From Alphaproteobacteria bacterium (GTDB taxonomy: Bacteria > Pseudomonadota > Alphaproteobacteria > Caulobacterales > Hyphomonadaceae): a stretch of DNA of 64,000 bases. This document shows positions 1-8,772 of this stretch, piece by piece. Location: the NCBI GenBank assembly GCA_018827375.1, contig JAHJYW010000045.1, forward strand, positions 62,001-126,000. The letters are read 5' to 3'. Position numbers and translations under genes: made by a program. Position 1 is the first letter of the stretch; each line of letters starts with the position of its first letter. The notes below the pieces were generated by a model. It worked only from the letters and a program-made list of their open reading frames with translations, was not told where the DNA came from and did not search any database.

Positions 1-329
1 AGGAGGATGCCCTCTCCTACATGTTCGCTCTTCGGTTCCTGCCTGTCGTGCCTTTCCCGGTGGCCAACATCGCGCCCGCCGTCCTTGGTGCCAAGTATCG
101 CGACTATGCGATAACCACGGCACTCGGCATCATTCCGGGCGTTCTTGCCTATACATGGATTGGCGCCGGCCTCAGCGCGACCTTCGCGGCGGGTGAAGAG
201 CCCAATTTTGCGAGTGTCGCAAAGAATCTCATACCCGCAGTTGTCGCGCTCGGCGTCGTTTCGCTGATCCCCGTCGCCTACAAGAAACTCTTCTCGAAAA
301 AAGCCGCCAAGCTGGAAAGCGCCCTATAG
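1..329 (+). CDS. TVP38/TMEM64 (DedA/VTT) family membrane protein, C-terminal part
   Basis: The gene enters from the left edge; the reading frame is already open at base 3 and ends with TAG at 327-329, giving about 108 visible residues. The visible segment LRFLPVVPFPVANIAPA matches the conserved R-x-x-P-x-x-P-F core of the VTT domain, followed by membrane-spanning stretches near the end and a Lys-rich tail. Proteins of this family are integral inner-membrane proteins whose bacterial role is mostly unsettled (membrane homeostasis or lipid/solute handling). The stop codon is directly followed by the ATG of a mercuric-reductase-like flavoprotein, a pairing often seen for this family, so the two are very probably co-transcribed. 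The true start lies outside the window. Confidence 0.8.
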   Translation, partial: EDALSYMFALRFLPVVPFPVANIAPAVLGAKYRDYAITTALGIIPGVLAYTWIGAGLSATFAAGEEPNFASVAKNLIPAVVALGVVSLIPVAYKKLFSKKAAKLESAL

Positions 330-1775
330 ATGCATGATACAAAACGTCAGGTAACGGATTACAAGGTCGATCTGGTTGTCATCGGTGCCGGTTCCGGCGG
401 CCTGTCGGCTGCGGCGGGTGCAGCCATGTTTGGCCTCAAGGTCGTGCTGTATGAAAAAGGCGAGATGGGCGGCGATTGCCTGAACTTTGGCTGCGTGCCG
501 TCCAAGTCGCTGATCAGCGCAGCCAAGGCCGCCCAAGGCGCGCGCGACGCCGGCAAGTATGGCATCACGGTTGGCGCACCGACGACCGACTGGAATGCGG
601 TCAAGGCCTACGTCTCCCAGGTGATCGAAACCATCGCGCCGGTCGACAGCCAGGAACGATTCGAGGGCCTTGGCGTCACGGTCATCCGTGAGGCAGCCCG
701 CTTTGCCGACCCTGACACGATTGTTTCGGCCACGACCCGCACCCGCGCGCGGCGTATTGTCGTCGCCACCGGCTCGACCGCCTTCATCCCGCCAATCGAG
801 GGCCTCGCCGCCACACCCTACCTGACGAACGAGACCGTTTTCTCGATGCCGGAGTTTCCCGAACACCTGGTCATTCTGGGCGGCGGGCCGATCGGCATGG
901 AACTGGCGCAGGCCTTCACCCGGCTTGGCGCAAAGACAACCGTCATTGAAATGGGCCGCGCGCTCGGCAAGTCAGACCCTGACCATGCAGCCGTCGCGCT
1001 CGGCGCCCTGCGCGCGGAAGGCGTAACCGTGCTTGAAGGCCACAAGGCTGTGCGCGTTTCGGGCGAAGGTGGACGCATCAAGGTCCATGCCGAACATGAA
1101 GGCGCTGAAAAGCTGATCGAGGGGAGTCATCTTCTGGTCGCCGTCGGCCGTCGCACCATGCTTGATGGACTAGACCTCGAAGCCGGCAAGGTTGAGTTTG
1201 ATCGCAAGGGCGTCGTTGTCGGTGACAATCTCCGCTCGGGCAGCAATTCACGTGTCTGGGCGCTGGGCGATGCTGCCGGACGCGAGCAATTCACCCATGT
1301 CGCGGGGTGGCATGCCTCTGTCTTCTCGCGCCGCGCCTTCTTCAAGCAGCGCACAAAGGCCGATAGCCTGCCCATCCCGGCTGTAACCTATACATCGCCC
1401 GAAGTGGCACAGATCGGCATGACAGAAGCCGAAGCACGCGAAGCCCATGGCGACAGCGTGCAGACCTCGTCTTTCCCCTTCCATGACAATGATCGCGCCA
1501 TCGCCGAAGGCAAAACGCTCGGTGAGGCCAAGCTCGTCATCCGCAAGGGCAAACTGGTCGGCGCCTCAATCGTGGGCGAAGGGGCAGGGGATATTATCCA
1601 GATCTTGGCTGTCGCCATGTCGAACGGATTGAAGGTGCGTGATCTCACCAATTTCATCTCCCCCTATCCGACGCGGTCGGAAGTCGTGAAGCGTGCAGCA
1701 TCTGCCCACTTCACCGAGGCGCTTTTCGGGAAGAGCGCCAAGCGCCTTGTCGGCTTGCTCCAGCGTATCCCGTGA
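330..1775 (+). CDS. FAD-dependent pyridine nucleotide-disulfide oxidoreductase, mercuric-reductase-like
   Basis: 481 residues, usual length for the family. An N-terminal Rossmann motif (VIGAGSGGLSAA, about 18-29) binds FAD; the redox-active disulfide is C50/C55 in GGDCLNFGCVPSK; a second dinucleotide motif (LGGGPIGMELAQ) near residue 186 binds NAD(P)H; LGDAAG near 313 is the second FAD motif; the C-terminal third is the dimerisation domain. At the position where dihydrolipoamide dehydrogenases carry the catalytic His of HPTxSE this protein has Tyr446 (PYPTRSE), as in the mercuric-reductase branch, so lipoamide dehydrogenase activity is unlikely. No N-terminal HMA domain and no mer genes are present, so real mercury reduction is not supported. 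The start abuts the preceding stop. Confidence 0.85.
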   Translation: MHDTKRQVTDYKVDLVVIGAGSGGLSAAAGAAMFGLKVVLYEKGEMGGDCLNFGCVPSKSLISAAKAAQGARDAGKYGITVGAPTTDWNAVKAYVSQVIETIAPVDSQERFEGLGVTVIREAARFADPDTIVSATTRTRARRIVVATGSTAFIPPIEGLAATPYLTNETVFSMPEFPEHLVILGGGPIGMELAQAFTRLGAKTTVIEMGRALGKSDPDHAAVALGALRAEGVTVLEGHKAVRVSGEGGRIKVHAEHEGAEKLIEGSHLLVAVGRRTMLDGLDLEAGKVEFDRKGVVVGDNLRSGSNSRVWALGDAAGREQFTHVAGWHASVFSRRAFFKQRTKADSLPIPAVTYTSPEVAQIGMTEAEAREAHGDSVQTSSFPFHDNDRAIAEGKTLGEAKLVIRKGKLVGASIVGEGAGDIIQILAVAMSNGLKVRDLTNFISPYPTRSEVVKRAASAHFTEALFGKSAKRLVGLLQRIP

Positions 1776-1790
1776 GCTAGTTCACTTTGG

Positions 1791-3221
1791 GTGAGCGACG
1801 AGATACGGCCCGCCCTTTCCAGCGACCTGCCCGCACCCGCGCTCTCGCGCTGGTTCGAAAGCCTTTCCTTTCGCCTGTTTGCCCTCACGCTCGGCTCGAT
1901 CCTGCTGGTTGAGGCGTTGATTTTCGTACCGAGCGCCTCCGGCTTTCGCAGCAGTTGGCTGAATGAACGCGTCCAGGCTGCCCGCACGGCGGCGCTCGCA
2001 CTTGATGCCTCGCCCTCGCGCAACGTGTCTGACGAGCTGTCCGACCAGCTGCTGATGAGCGCTGAAGTTCTCGCCGTGACGGAAATCGAGGACGACATGC
2101 GCTTCCAGCTTCTGCCGGCGCAGCAGCCGATCGAAGGCGAAACCCATAATATCGATATGCGCGGCACGACCATGATGGGCCGATCCTTCGCAGCCATGGG
2201 TGCCTTTGTTGCCCCCGACAACCGCATTCTTGTCATCCAGGCGGATGGCTCCGCACCCGGCCGTGTGCTTGAAATCGTCGTGCCACAGGCTCCGCTGAAG
2301 GCTGCCATCAATGCCTATGCCAGGCGCGTCGCCAGCCTGTCCCTGCTGATCGCCCTTGTTGCGGCAGGCATCATCTATGTCATGCTTCACCTTCTCGTCG
2401 TGCGCCCCATGCGGCGCGTGACCCTGAGCGCCGAACAATTCCGCGACGACCCAGGCGCCTGGTCTCGCCGCCTGCCGCCGACCCGGCGACGTGACGAGAT
2501 CGGCCGGGCCCAGAACGCGCTGGCCGACATGGAAGAAACCGTCGCCAACAGTTTCCGCAACAAGACCCACCTCGCCGAACTCGGCACGGCCGTGGCCAAG
2601 ATCAATCATGACCTGCGCAACTCGCTCGCTTCGGCGCAGCTTGTCTCGGACGTCCTTGCCAGTTCCGAAGACCCCCGCGTCCAGAAGGCGGCGCCGCGCC
2701 TTGAGCGGGCCCTGGAGCGCGCCATCACGCTGGCAACCGAAACGCTCGACTATGGCAAGGCGACACCGAAGCCGCCACGGATGGAACCGGTCATGTTGCG
2801 CGCGGCCCTGGACGAGGCCGCCGCAGAAGCGCTCGGCGCGCATCCGGACGTCGTCTGGGATAACAAGGTGCCCGCAGGTGTCGAGATACAGGCTGACGCC
2901 GACCACATGCACCGTATCGCGAGCAATCTGGTGCGCAATTCGGCCGAGGCCATGGCGCCCCAGACAGACGGCCCGTCGCGCATTGCCGCGTCATTGGGGC
3001 CGGACGGGCTGGAATTCACCGATAACGGCCCCGGCATACCGGAGTCAGCCCGCGAGAACCTGTTCAGGCCCTTCGCCGGCAGCGCCCGGCGTGGCGGCAC
3101 GGGCCTCGGCCTCGTTATCGCCCGTGAGCTGGCACAAGGCATGGGCGGCAGTCTCATGCTGGCCGATACAGGCCCCGAAGGTACCATCTTCCGTCTCCGC
3201 TTGCCGGGACTTGGTACGTGA
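1791..3221 (+). CDS. Membrane sensor histidine kinase (orphan)
   Basis: 476 residues with GTG start. Transmembrane helices at about 24-46 and 180-202 flank a periplasmic sensor region of about 130 residues without a fold I recognise. A HAMP linker follows, then the phospho-acceptor H273 in KINHDLRNSLASA, an N box (ASNLVRNSAEAM), a G1 box (FTDNGPGIP) and a G2 box (GGTGLGLVIARELA). The catalytic set therefore looks complete. The H box is HDLRNSL instead of the common HELRTPL. There is no response regulator gene next to it; the partner must be encoded elsewhere. Its stop overlaps the GTG start of the pseudouridine synthase by four bases (GTGA), implying co-translation with an apparently unrelated gene. 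Confidence 0.85.
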   Translation: MSDEIRPALSSDLPAPALSRWFESLSFRLFALTLGSILLVEALIFVPSASGFRSSWLNERVQAARTAALALDASPSRNVSDELSDQLLMSAEVLAVTEIEDDMRFQLLPAQQPIEGETHNIDMRGTTMMGRSFAAMGAFVAPDNRILVIQADGSAPGRVLEIVVPQAPLKAAINAYARRVASLSLLIALVAAGIIYVMLHLLVVRPMRRVTLSAEQFRDDPGAWSRRLPPTRRRDEIGRAQNALADMEETVANSFRNKTHLAELGTAVAKINHDLRNSLASAQLVSDVLASSEDPRVQKAAPRLERALERAITLATETLDYGKATPKPPRMEPVMLRAALDEAAAEALGAHPDVVWDNKVPAGVEIQADADHMHRIASNLVRNSAEAMAPQTDGPSRIAASLGPDGLEFTDNGPGIPESARENLFRPFAGSARRGGTGLGLVIARELAQGMGGSLMLADTGPEGTIFRLRLPGLGT

Positions 3222-3865
3222 GCGTCTACGCCCCGCCGCAAGCCAAGCTCGCCTATATCCATACCGACGCGGATCTGATTGTCATCGACAAGCAGGCTGA
3301 ATTACTTTCCGTACCCGGCCGCGGACCGGAGAAGGCCGATTGTGCCATCAGCCGTGTGCAGGCCGACTATCCCGATGCCCTCACGGTTCACCGGCTCGAC
3401 ATGTCGACAAGCGGCCTGCTTGTCTTCGCCCGATCAAAAGCCGCCCAGCGCCATCTCGCCATCCAGCTCGAGAAGGGCGGTGTGGAGAAGACCTATATCG
3501 CCGATGTCTGGGGACGCCCGGATCCTGTTACCGGCCAGATCGACCTGCCGCTTGCACAGGACTGGCCCAATCGCCCCCGCCAGAAGGTCGACACCGAAAA
3601 TGGCAAGCCGAGCCAGACACAATATGAGACGCTTGACAGCCATGCCAATGGCGCCCGCCTGCGCCTCACGCCGCTGACAGGCCGCACCCACCAGCTGCGG
3701 CTCCATCTCTCTGCCATTGGCCACCCGATCCTGGGTGATGACATTTACGCGCATACCGCTGCGCTGGGGGCAGCCACACGGCTGCATCTTCACGCCAGCC
3801 GCCTCACCTTGCGCCAGCCCACGACGCAAGACTGGCTGACATTTGCGGCACCCGTCCCTTTTTAG
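3218..3865 (+). CDS. rluA: RluA-family 23S rRNA/tRNA pseudouridine synthase
   Basis: 215 residues, close to the 219 of E. coli RluA and without an N-terminal S4 domain. The catalytic motif VHRLDMSTSGLLVFA carries the nucleophile D61; GRTHQLRLHLSAIGHPILGD is the second hallmark motif. RluA isomerises U746 of 23S rRNA and U32 of some tRNAs; short S4-less members such as this one usually have that or a related specificity, but the exact target cannot be read from sequence. GTG start at 3218 overlaps the histidine kinase stop in GTGA. A separate S4-containing RluD gene lies at 29983-31008. Confidence 0.85.
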   Translation: MSVYAPPQAKLAYIHTDADLIVIDKQAELLSVPGRGPEKADCAISRVQADYPDALTVHRLDMSTSGLLVFARSKAAQRHLAIQLEKGGVEKTYIADVWGRPDPVTGQIDLPLAQDWPNRPRQKVDTENGKPSQTQYETLDSHANGARLRLTPLTGRTHQLRLHLSAIGHPILGDDIYAHTAALGAATRLHLHASRLTLRQPTTQDWLTFAAPVPF

Positions 3866-3876
3866 CGAAGCACGCG

Positions 3877-3918
3877 TTGACACACGTGGCGCTGGATATT
3901 ATCGTTTTGCGATAATAT
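3877..3918 (+). promoter_or_regulatory. Promoter with overlapping perfect palindromic operator
   Basis: TTGACA at 3877-3882 and TATCGT at 3900-3905 are separated by 17 bases and form a plausible sigma-70 promoter. A perfect inverted repeat, ATATTATCG (3896-3904) and CGATAATAT (3910-3918) around a 5-base centre TTTTG, covers the -10 region and predicted start point. This is the geometry of a repressor-controlled promoter. It precedes the 142-residue orphan gene at 3930, whose ribosome-binding site GGAG lies at 3919-3922. The identity of the binding protein is unknown; the repeat could alternatively act as an RNA hairpin. Confidence 0.5.
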
Positions 3919-3929
3919 GGAGTCCTGCC

Positions 3930-4358
3930 ATGCACGCTGATATTGTCCGCCTTTCGCTTCGCCATGTCGACATCAAGATCGTCAATGGAGAGCGCATGCA
4001 CGTGCTGCAGTGGCGTCGTCACGCCCTGTGGGATGAAGTCCTGCTGGATGGCAAACGCCAGGCATCAAGCCGGGGCCTTTGGGGCCGCGAGAATGTCTAT
4101 GGACTTGTTTTCGGCCGCGACCTCGATGGCTCGGGCGGCGAACAGGTCATGTTGCTGATTGATCCCGGTTACGCTTCATCAAACTGGATAACAGAAGACG
4201 AGCGCATACGCGGCGTCCGCCTGGAAGGACGGGACGGGCCGCTTGTATCTTACGGAACGCTTGACCCGAAATCGCTGGAAAAGCCCGCCACCTTCTCCGA
4301 CTGGATGAAGAAGTCCATGGGAATGGACTGGGGCATGCGGGACAGTCGCCCCAATTAG
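3930..4358 (+). CDS. Hypothetical protein, 142 residues
   Basis: I do not recognise this family. The ATG at 3930 is chosen over longer forms because GGAG at 3919-3922 precedes it at good spacing and because upstream bases hold a promoter and palindrome. The protein is soluble-looking, begins MHADIVRLSLRHVDIKIVNG, has no signal peptide or membrane helix, and contains alternating charged and hydrophobic segments suggestive of a mainly beta fold (for example LVFGRDLDGSGGEQVMLLIDPG). It ends with a Met/Trp-rich stretch (DWMKKSMGMDWGM). It is convergent with the OmpA-like lipoprotein gene, six bases away. It appears to be a single-gene unit under its own regulated promoter. Confidence 0.6.
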   Translation: MHADIVRLSLRHVDIKIVNGERMHVLQWRRHALWDEVLLDGKRQASSRGLWGRENVYGLVFGRDLDGSGGEQVMLLIDPGYASSNWITEDERIRGVRLEGRDGPLVSYGTLDPKSLEKPATFSDWMKKSMGMDWGMRDSRPN

Positions 4359-4364
4359 GTGTGA

Positions 4365-4814
4365 TCAGTCTTCAGGGATGAGCCGAACTTCAGTCTTTCG
4401 GTTGAGCGGCGCTTCAACGCCGCCCGTCTTGATCGCGCCCTTGTCGCCATAGGCGACCAGATGGACGCGTTTGGCATCCACACCGCGTGTTTCGAGTGCG
4501 GCCAGCACGGCATCGGCACGCTTGGCTGAAATCACTTCATTGGTTGCCGCATCGCCGCTCGCATCGGCATGGCCTTCGATCTCCATCTTGTAGAGATCGC
4601 AGCGCGAATAGGACGCCGAGACAGCATCCATCACGGCATCGGACTCTTCAGAAAGGGTCGTCGCACCTTCCTCGAAATAGATGGAGAAGGACTCAGCGCT
4701 GCAGTCGGGTGCAGGGGCGGCAATCTCGGCAGCCACAGGCTCAACGGGTGGCACGGGACGCGAGACACAGGCAGCCAGCATCAGTGGCGCAAACATATAA
4801 ACGGAAATTTTCAT
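4365..4814 (-). CDS. OmpA-family lipoprotein with peptidoglycan-binding domain
   Basis: 149 residues from the ATG at 4814, selected because GGAGAG lies just upstream and it gives a clean lipoprotein signal MKISVYMFAPLMLAAC with lipobox LAAC and acylated C16. After a short Pro/Ala linker comes an OmpA C-terminal domain: FYFEEGA-like start (SIYFEEGATTLSEE), EGHADASGDAATNE and ISAKRADAVLAALETRG, with the Asp and Arg residues that bind diaminopimelate. Such proteins tether the outer membrane to peptidoglycan (Pal-like). There are no tol genes next to it, so it is not the canonical Pal. It lies downstream of hrpB on the same strand with 50 bases between. Confidence 0.8.
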   Translation of the reverse strand: MKISVYMFAPLMLAACVSRPVPPVEPVAAEIAAPAPDCSAESFSIYFEEGATTLSEESDAVMDAVSASYSRCDLYKMEIEGHADASGDAATNEVISAKRADAVLAALETRGVDAKRVHLVAYGDKGAIKTGGVEAPLNRKTEVRLIPED

Positions 4815-4865
4815 CAGACTCTCCAGCAGCGCCAATCAATCCCTTATGCATGGATTGGTTCCCGC

Positions 4866-7307
4866 TCACAGTCTTTTCTTGGTCCGCCCCTCATGCGCCC
4901 GCGCACTGGCCGGATCGTCTGGCCAGTCGTGCTTGGGATAGCGTCCCCGCATGTCCTTCGCCATGTCGCGATAGCCATTGGTCCAGAAGCGCGGCAGGTC
5001 CTGCGTCGTCGCCGCCGGCTTCATGCCCGGCGACAGGAGTTCCACCGTTACCGGCACCCTGCCAGAGGCAATCGCCGGATGTGTCGCAAGCCCGTAAAAG
5101 GCCTGCGCCCGCGCCGATACAAGCGGCGCACGCGGGTCCACATAGTCAACCGAAGCCGTCTGGCCGGACGGCAAGGTGAGCGACAGGGGCGCATGCAGGC
5201 GCAGCCCTTCCTGCACCTGCCAGTCAAGCGATGCCACCAGCGCCTCGCGCACCTTGCCCTCGCCCGGCACCTGCGCACCCTGCCGTTTCAACAGCGGCAT
5301 CAGCCAGTCATCCGCCCGCGCCTGAAATCCCTCCACAGACCAATCGGCGCCCTCGATCAATCCAGCCTGCGCCAACACGCGCAAACGGCCGAGCGTTTCG
5401 TCCACCACCATGGCCGCCCCAAGCGCGCCAAAGCCCTCCGTCATTACAGCGTCCAGCATGGCTTTCGCCGCCACGGCTGGCGCAGGCTTGGGCAGCGGGG
5501 TTTCGGACAATACGATCGCGCCCAGTGCCCGTACCCGCCGCGCTGCGAAACGGCCTGTCCTGGAATCAAACTCTGCCCGTTCTTCGATCGTTACGCCGCC
5601 AGAGGCCAGCGCATCGGCCTCGCTGATTGGCGCGGCGAGCGTGATCCGCGCCTGCCCGCTCGCGCCGCCAAGATCAGCAATCACCAGCCAGTCCGATTTC
5701 GCCAGCGCGTCCGTCATCGGCAGCATGGCCGCGCGGCCCGACGCCATCAGGTAAACGCCCTCACTGCCGGGCCGCGCCCGCGCGATCTGGTCCGGCCACG
5801 CCTTTGCGAGCAGCGTTGCCACATCGCCCGAAGATTCCGCGCCCTTGCCCCAGGTCTTGGCTTGCTGCTGCAGCGTTCGCGCGCGGGGTGAACGATCCGC
5901 CCGGAAGCGTGACAGGCGTTCACGAATGTCAGCCGCATTGCCGCCGATACCGCGTTCTCCCACAAGCGCCGCAATCTCGGCGGCCAAAGCGCGCCCTCCT
6001 GACGATCCGGCCCCTGCCACGAGTGCGGCAAGACGCGGCGCCAGCGGCAGACGCGCCATCTCCGCGCCAAGCGGCGTTAGCCCGCCCGTGTCGTCCAGCG
6101 CGCCAAGGCTCACCAGCATATCCGTCGCGGCCTTCAGCTTGCCGGGCGGCGGCGTGTCCAGCCATGTCAGATTGCCTGCCTCCCGCTCACCCCATTCGGC
6201 GAGCGCCAGTACCAGCCCCGAAAGATCGCTGCCAAGAATCTCCGGCTGCGGGGCGGCGACCAGCCCGCGTGTCGCCGCTTCGTCCCAGAGCCGATAACAG
6301 ACACCCGGCGCCGTGCGCCCCGCACGCCCCCGGCGCTGGTCCACCGACGCGCGCGAAGCTTTCACCGTCGTAAGGCGCTGGCCTAGGCCGCCCGCATCAT
6401 CTTCCGCCACGCGCGCCAGGCCGCTGTCGATCACCACCGTCACGCCTTCAATTGTCAGGGCACTCTCGGCGATATCGGTCGCCAGCACGATCTTGCGGAT
6501 ACCGGGCAGGGCAGGGGAAACCGCTGCGTCCTGCTCGGCAGGCGACAGCGCGCCGAAGAGCGGGGCGACACGGCAGTCGTCCGGCAAGTCCTCCAGCCGC
6601 TCAGCCACACGCGAAATCTCCCGGGCGCCCGGCAGAAAGGCGAGGATGGATCCCTTCTCTTCGCGCAGCGCCCGGCGCACGGCGGCGGCCATCCGGTCCT
6701 CAATCCGGTCCGTCGAACGGCCGAGATAGCGCGTCTCAACGTCAAACTGACGTCCCGCGCTTTCGATGACAGGCGCGTCAATGGCGACGGAGACGCGGCT
6801 TGTCTCGAGCGTCGCCGACATGACGAGAATCCGCAGGTCTTCGGCCAGCACGCCTTGTGCCTCCAGCGCGAGCGCGAGGCCGAGATCAGCATTCAGGCGC
6901 CGTTCGTGAAATTCGTCGAAGATCACCGCGCCGACGCCTTTCATCTCGGGGTCCGACAGGATCCGCCGCGTGAAGAGACCATCGGTGATCACTTCGATCC
7001 GCGTTGCGGCGGAGACCTTCCGGTCGACCCGTGTTGTCAGGCCGACGGTCTGGCCCAATGGCTCGCCGAGGCTCTGGGCCATTCGCACGGCGGCCATGCG
7101 CGCAGCAACGCGGCGTGGCTCCAGCAACAGGATACGGCCCGCAATCACTTCAGGCCCGCCCGTCAGGCCCGCAAGCGCCAGTGGCACGCGGGTCGTCTTG
7201 CCGGCGCCGGGGGGCGCAGCGAGCACGAGGCGATGACCGCCCCGAAGCGCGGCGCAGACATCATCCAGCACTTCGTCAATCGGCAAGGGAGACATTGGAG
7301 CGCTCAT
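4866..7307 (-). CDS. hrpB: ATP-dependent helicase HrpB
   Basis: 813 residues, typical HrpB length. A DEAH-type helicase core shows Walker A PPGAGKTTRVPLAL (Lys37), a DEFHER box (motif II), SATLE (motif III) and QRRGRAGRTAPG (motif VI), followed by the helicase-associated winged/ratchet region and the HrpB-specific C-terminal domain ending in PKHDWPDDP. HrpB is a DExH helicase of unclear physiological role in most bacteria; it has been linked to RNA metabolism and penicillin-binding protein expression in some. Start ATG at 7307 is close to the divergent symporter gene. Confidence 0.92.
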   Translation of the reverse strand: MSAPMSPLPIDEVLDDVCAALRGGHRLVLAAPPGAGKTTRVPLALAGLTGGPEVIAGRILLLEPRRVAARMAAVRMAQSLGEPLGQTVGLTTRVDRKVSAATRIEVITDGLFTRRILSDPEMKGVGAVIFDEFHERRLNADLGLALALEAQGVLAEDLRILVMSATLETSRVSVAIDAPVIESAGRQFDVETRYLGRSTDRIEDRMAAAVRRALREEKGSILAFLPGAREISRVAERLEDLPDDCRVAPLFGALSPAEQDAAVSPALPGIRKIVLATDIAESALTIEGVTVVIDSGLARVAEDDAGGLGQRLTTVKASRASVDQRRGRAGRTAPGVCYRLWDEAATRGLVAAPQPEILGSDLSGLVLALAEWGEREAGNLTWLDTPPPGKLKAATDMLVSLGALDDTGGLTPLGAEMARLPLAPRLAALVAGAGSSGGRALAAEIAALVGERGIGGNAADIRERLSRFRADRSPRARTLQQQAKTWGKGAESSGDVATLLAKAWPDQIARARPGSEGVYLMASGRAAMLPMTDALAKSDWLVIADLGGASGQARITLAAPISEADALASGGVTIEERAEFDSRTGRFAARRVRALGAIVLSETPLPKPAPAVAAKAMLDAVMTEGFGALGAAMVVDETLGRLRVLAQAGLIEGADWSVEGFQARADDWLMPLLKRQGAQVPGEGKVREALVASLDWQVQEGLRLHAPLSLTLPSGQTASVDYVDPRAPLVSARAQAFYGLATHPAIASGRVPVTVELLSPGMKPAATTQDLPRFWTNGYRDMAKDMRGRYPKHDWPDDPASARAHEGRTKKRL

Positions 7308-7458
7308 GGGGCGCAGACATAGGGCCGGGGGCCATCAAAGGGCAATGGGCATTACACGGGCATTCGGCCCGGTGGCTGGTGAAATCGCCATCTCGGCATT
7401 TGCCTTCCCCGCAAAGCGCCCCTACCGTCCGGCTTCGAATGACACATGGGAGTGGCGT

Positions 7459-8772
7459 ATGGGCTGGTGGTTCAAGATTGATTTGTGGAAGCGCGTGATG
7501 CTGGGCCTCGCCCTGGGCGCGGTCACTGGCCTCGTCATGCGACAGGTCATGGGCGCTGAAGCCGCTGGTGCGAATGTCACCGCTTGGGCAAAACCGATCG
7601 GTGATGCCTTCATCAATCTTATCAAGATGCTGGTTGTGCCGCTCATCTTCACGACGCTCGTCTCGGGCGTGCTCGCGATGGGCGATCCGAAAAAGCTGGG
7701 CAGTCTGGGCGGCCGGGCCCTCGCCATGTACATGTGCACGACGCTGATCGCGGTTTCATTCGGCCTGCTGATGGGATCGATCATCCAGCCCGGCACCGGG
7801 TTCGACACGACCACGGTCAATACGGCTGACATGGAAAGCGCGCGCGCCCAGCTCGCGGCCAACCCACAGCCCGGCAGCGTCGCCGAGCAGCTGATGAACA
7901 CGATCCTGTCGATCATCCCGACCAATCCCGTGGCGGCCATGGCCAGCGGCGACGTCCTTCCGATCATCTTTTTCGCCATCATGTTCGGAATTGGCATCCT
8001 GGTGTCAGGTGATGCCGGCAAGCCGCTCGCCAATGTCATGAACAGCGCCGCGGAAGCCATGATGAAGCTCACGCTGATCGTCATGGAGACAGCGCCTATC
8101 GGCGTATTTGCGCTGATGGCATGGGTCATGGGCGATCGTGGCCTGACCATTCTCGCCGTGCTCGGCAAGATGACGGCAGCGCTCTACATCGCCTGCGCGC
8201 TGCACATGCTTTTCACCTTCGGATTCATCATCAAGGTCATCCTGCGCCTGCCGCTGTTCGACTTTTTCAGGGGTGCGGTCGATGCCCAGGCCGTGGCCTT
8301 CTCGACTTCTTCCTCGAACGCCACGCTGCCAATGACCATGTCATGCGCCACCCAGAACCTAGGCGTCAGCAAGTCGATTGCTTCATCGGTCCTGCCACTC
8401 GGCGCGACCATCAACATGGACGGCACCGCCCTGTATCAGGGCCTGATCGCCCTCTTCGCCGCGCAAGCGCTTGGCTTGCCGATGACCTTCGGCATGTATT
8501 TCACCATCGCGCTGATGGCGACGCTCGTCTCCATCGGGACAGCGGGCATTCCGTCGGTCAGCCTCTTCCTGGCGGCGACCACACTCAGTGTTGTCGGCGT
8601 GTCACCTGACCAGACCGTCCTGATCATCGCCCTTCTCTTCCCCTTCGACCGCATCCTCGACATGATGCGAACGGTGACCAACATCACCGGCGACCTCGCG
8701 GTTGCAACGGCGGTGGCCAAATGGGAAGGAGAGTTCGATGAAGAGGTCTACCGAGCCAGAGACGCCGTCTAG
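7459..8772 (+). CDS. Sodium/proton:dicarboxylate (glutamate-type) symporter
   Basis: 437 residues. Start is placed at ATG 7459 (MGWWFKIDLWKRVMLG) with GGGAG just upstream; further upstream in-frame codons give an unlikely non-membrane leader. The SDF family signatures are clear: the serine-rich re-entrant loop STSSSNATLPMT, and GATINMDGTALYQG in helix 7, both involved in substrate and cation binding. Eight transmembrane helices and two hairpins are expected in the inner membrane. The substrate is probably a C4-dicarboxylate or acidic amino acid. The last 35 bases overlap the start of the downstream PAP2 phosphatase gene in another frame. Confidence 0.88.
   Translation: MGWWFKIDLWKRVMLGLALGAVTGLVMRQVMGAEAAGANVTAWAKPIGDAFINLIKMLVVPLIFTTLVSGVLAMGDPKKLGSLGGRALAMYMCTTLIAVSFGLLMGSIIQPGTGFDTTTVNTADMESARAQLAANPQPGSVAEQLMNTILSIIPTNPVAAMASGDVLPIIFFAIMFGIGILVSGDAGKPLANVMNSAAEAMMKLTLIVMETAPIGVFALMAWVMGDRGLTILAVLGKMTAALYIACALHMLFTFGFIIKVILRLPLFDFFRGAVDAQAVAFSTSSSNATLPMTMSCATQNLGVSKSIASSVLPLGATINMDGTALYQGLIALFAAQALGLPMTFGMYFTIALMATLVSIGTAGIPSVSLFLAATTLSVVGVSPDQTVLIIALLFPFDRILDMMRTVTNITGDLAVATAVAKWEGEFDEEVYRARDAV

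Noticed and set aside
330-1775. Dihydrolipoamide dehydrogenase (lpd) assignment
   Set aside because: The catalytic His is replaced by Tyr446 and no 2-oxoacid dehydrogenase genes are nearby.
1782-2912. Long open frame on the minus strand opposite the histidine kinase
   Set aside because: It mirrors a confidently identified gene, lacks start signals and has a low-complexity Arg/His/Gly composition typical of antisense frames in GC-rich DNA.
4569-5891. 440-codon plus-strand frame across the OmpA-like and hrpB genes
   Set aside because: Spans two real genes on the opposite strand and has no recognisable motif.
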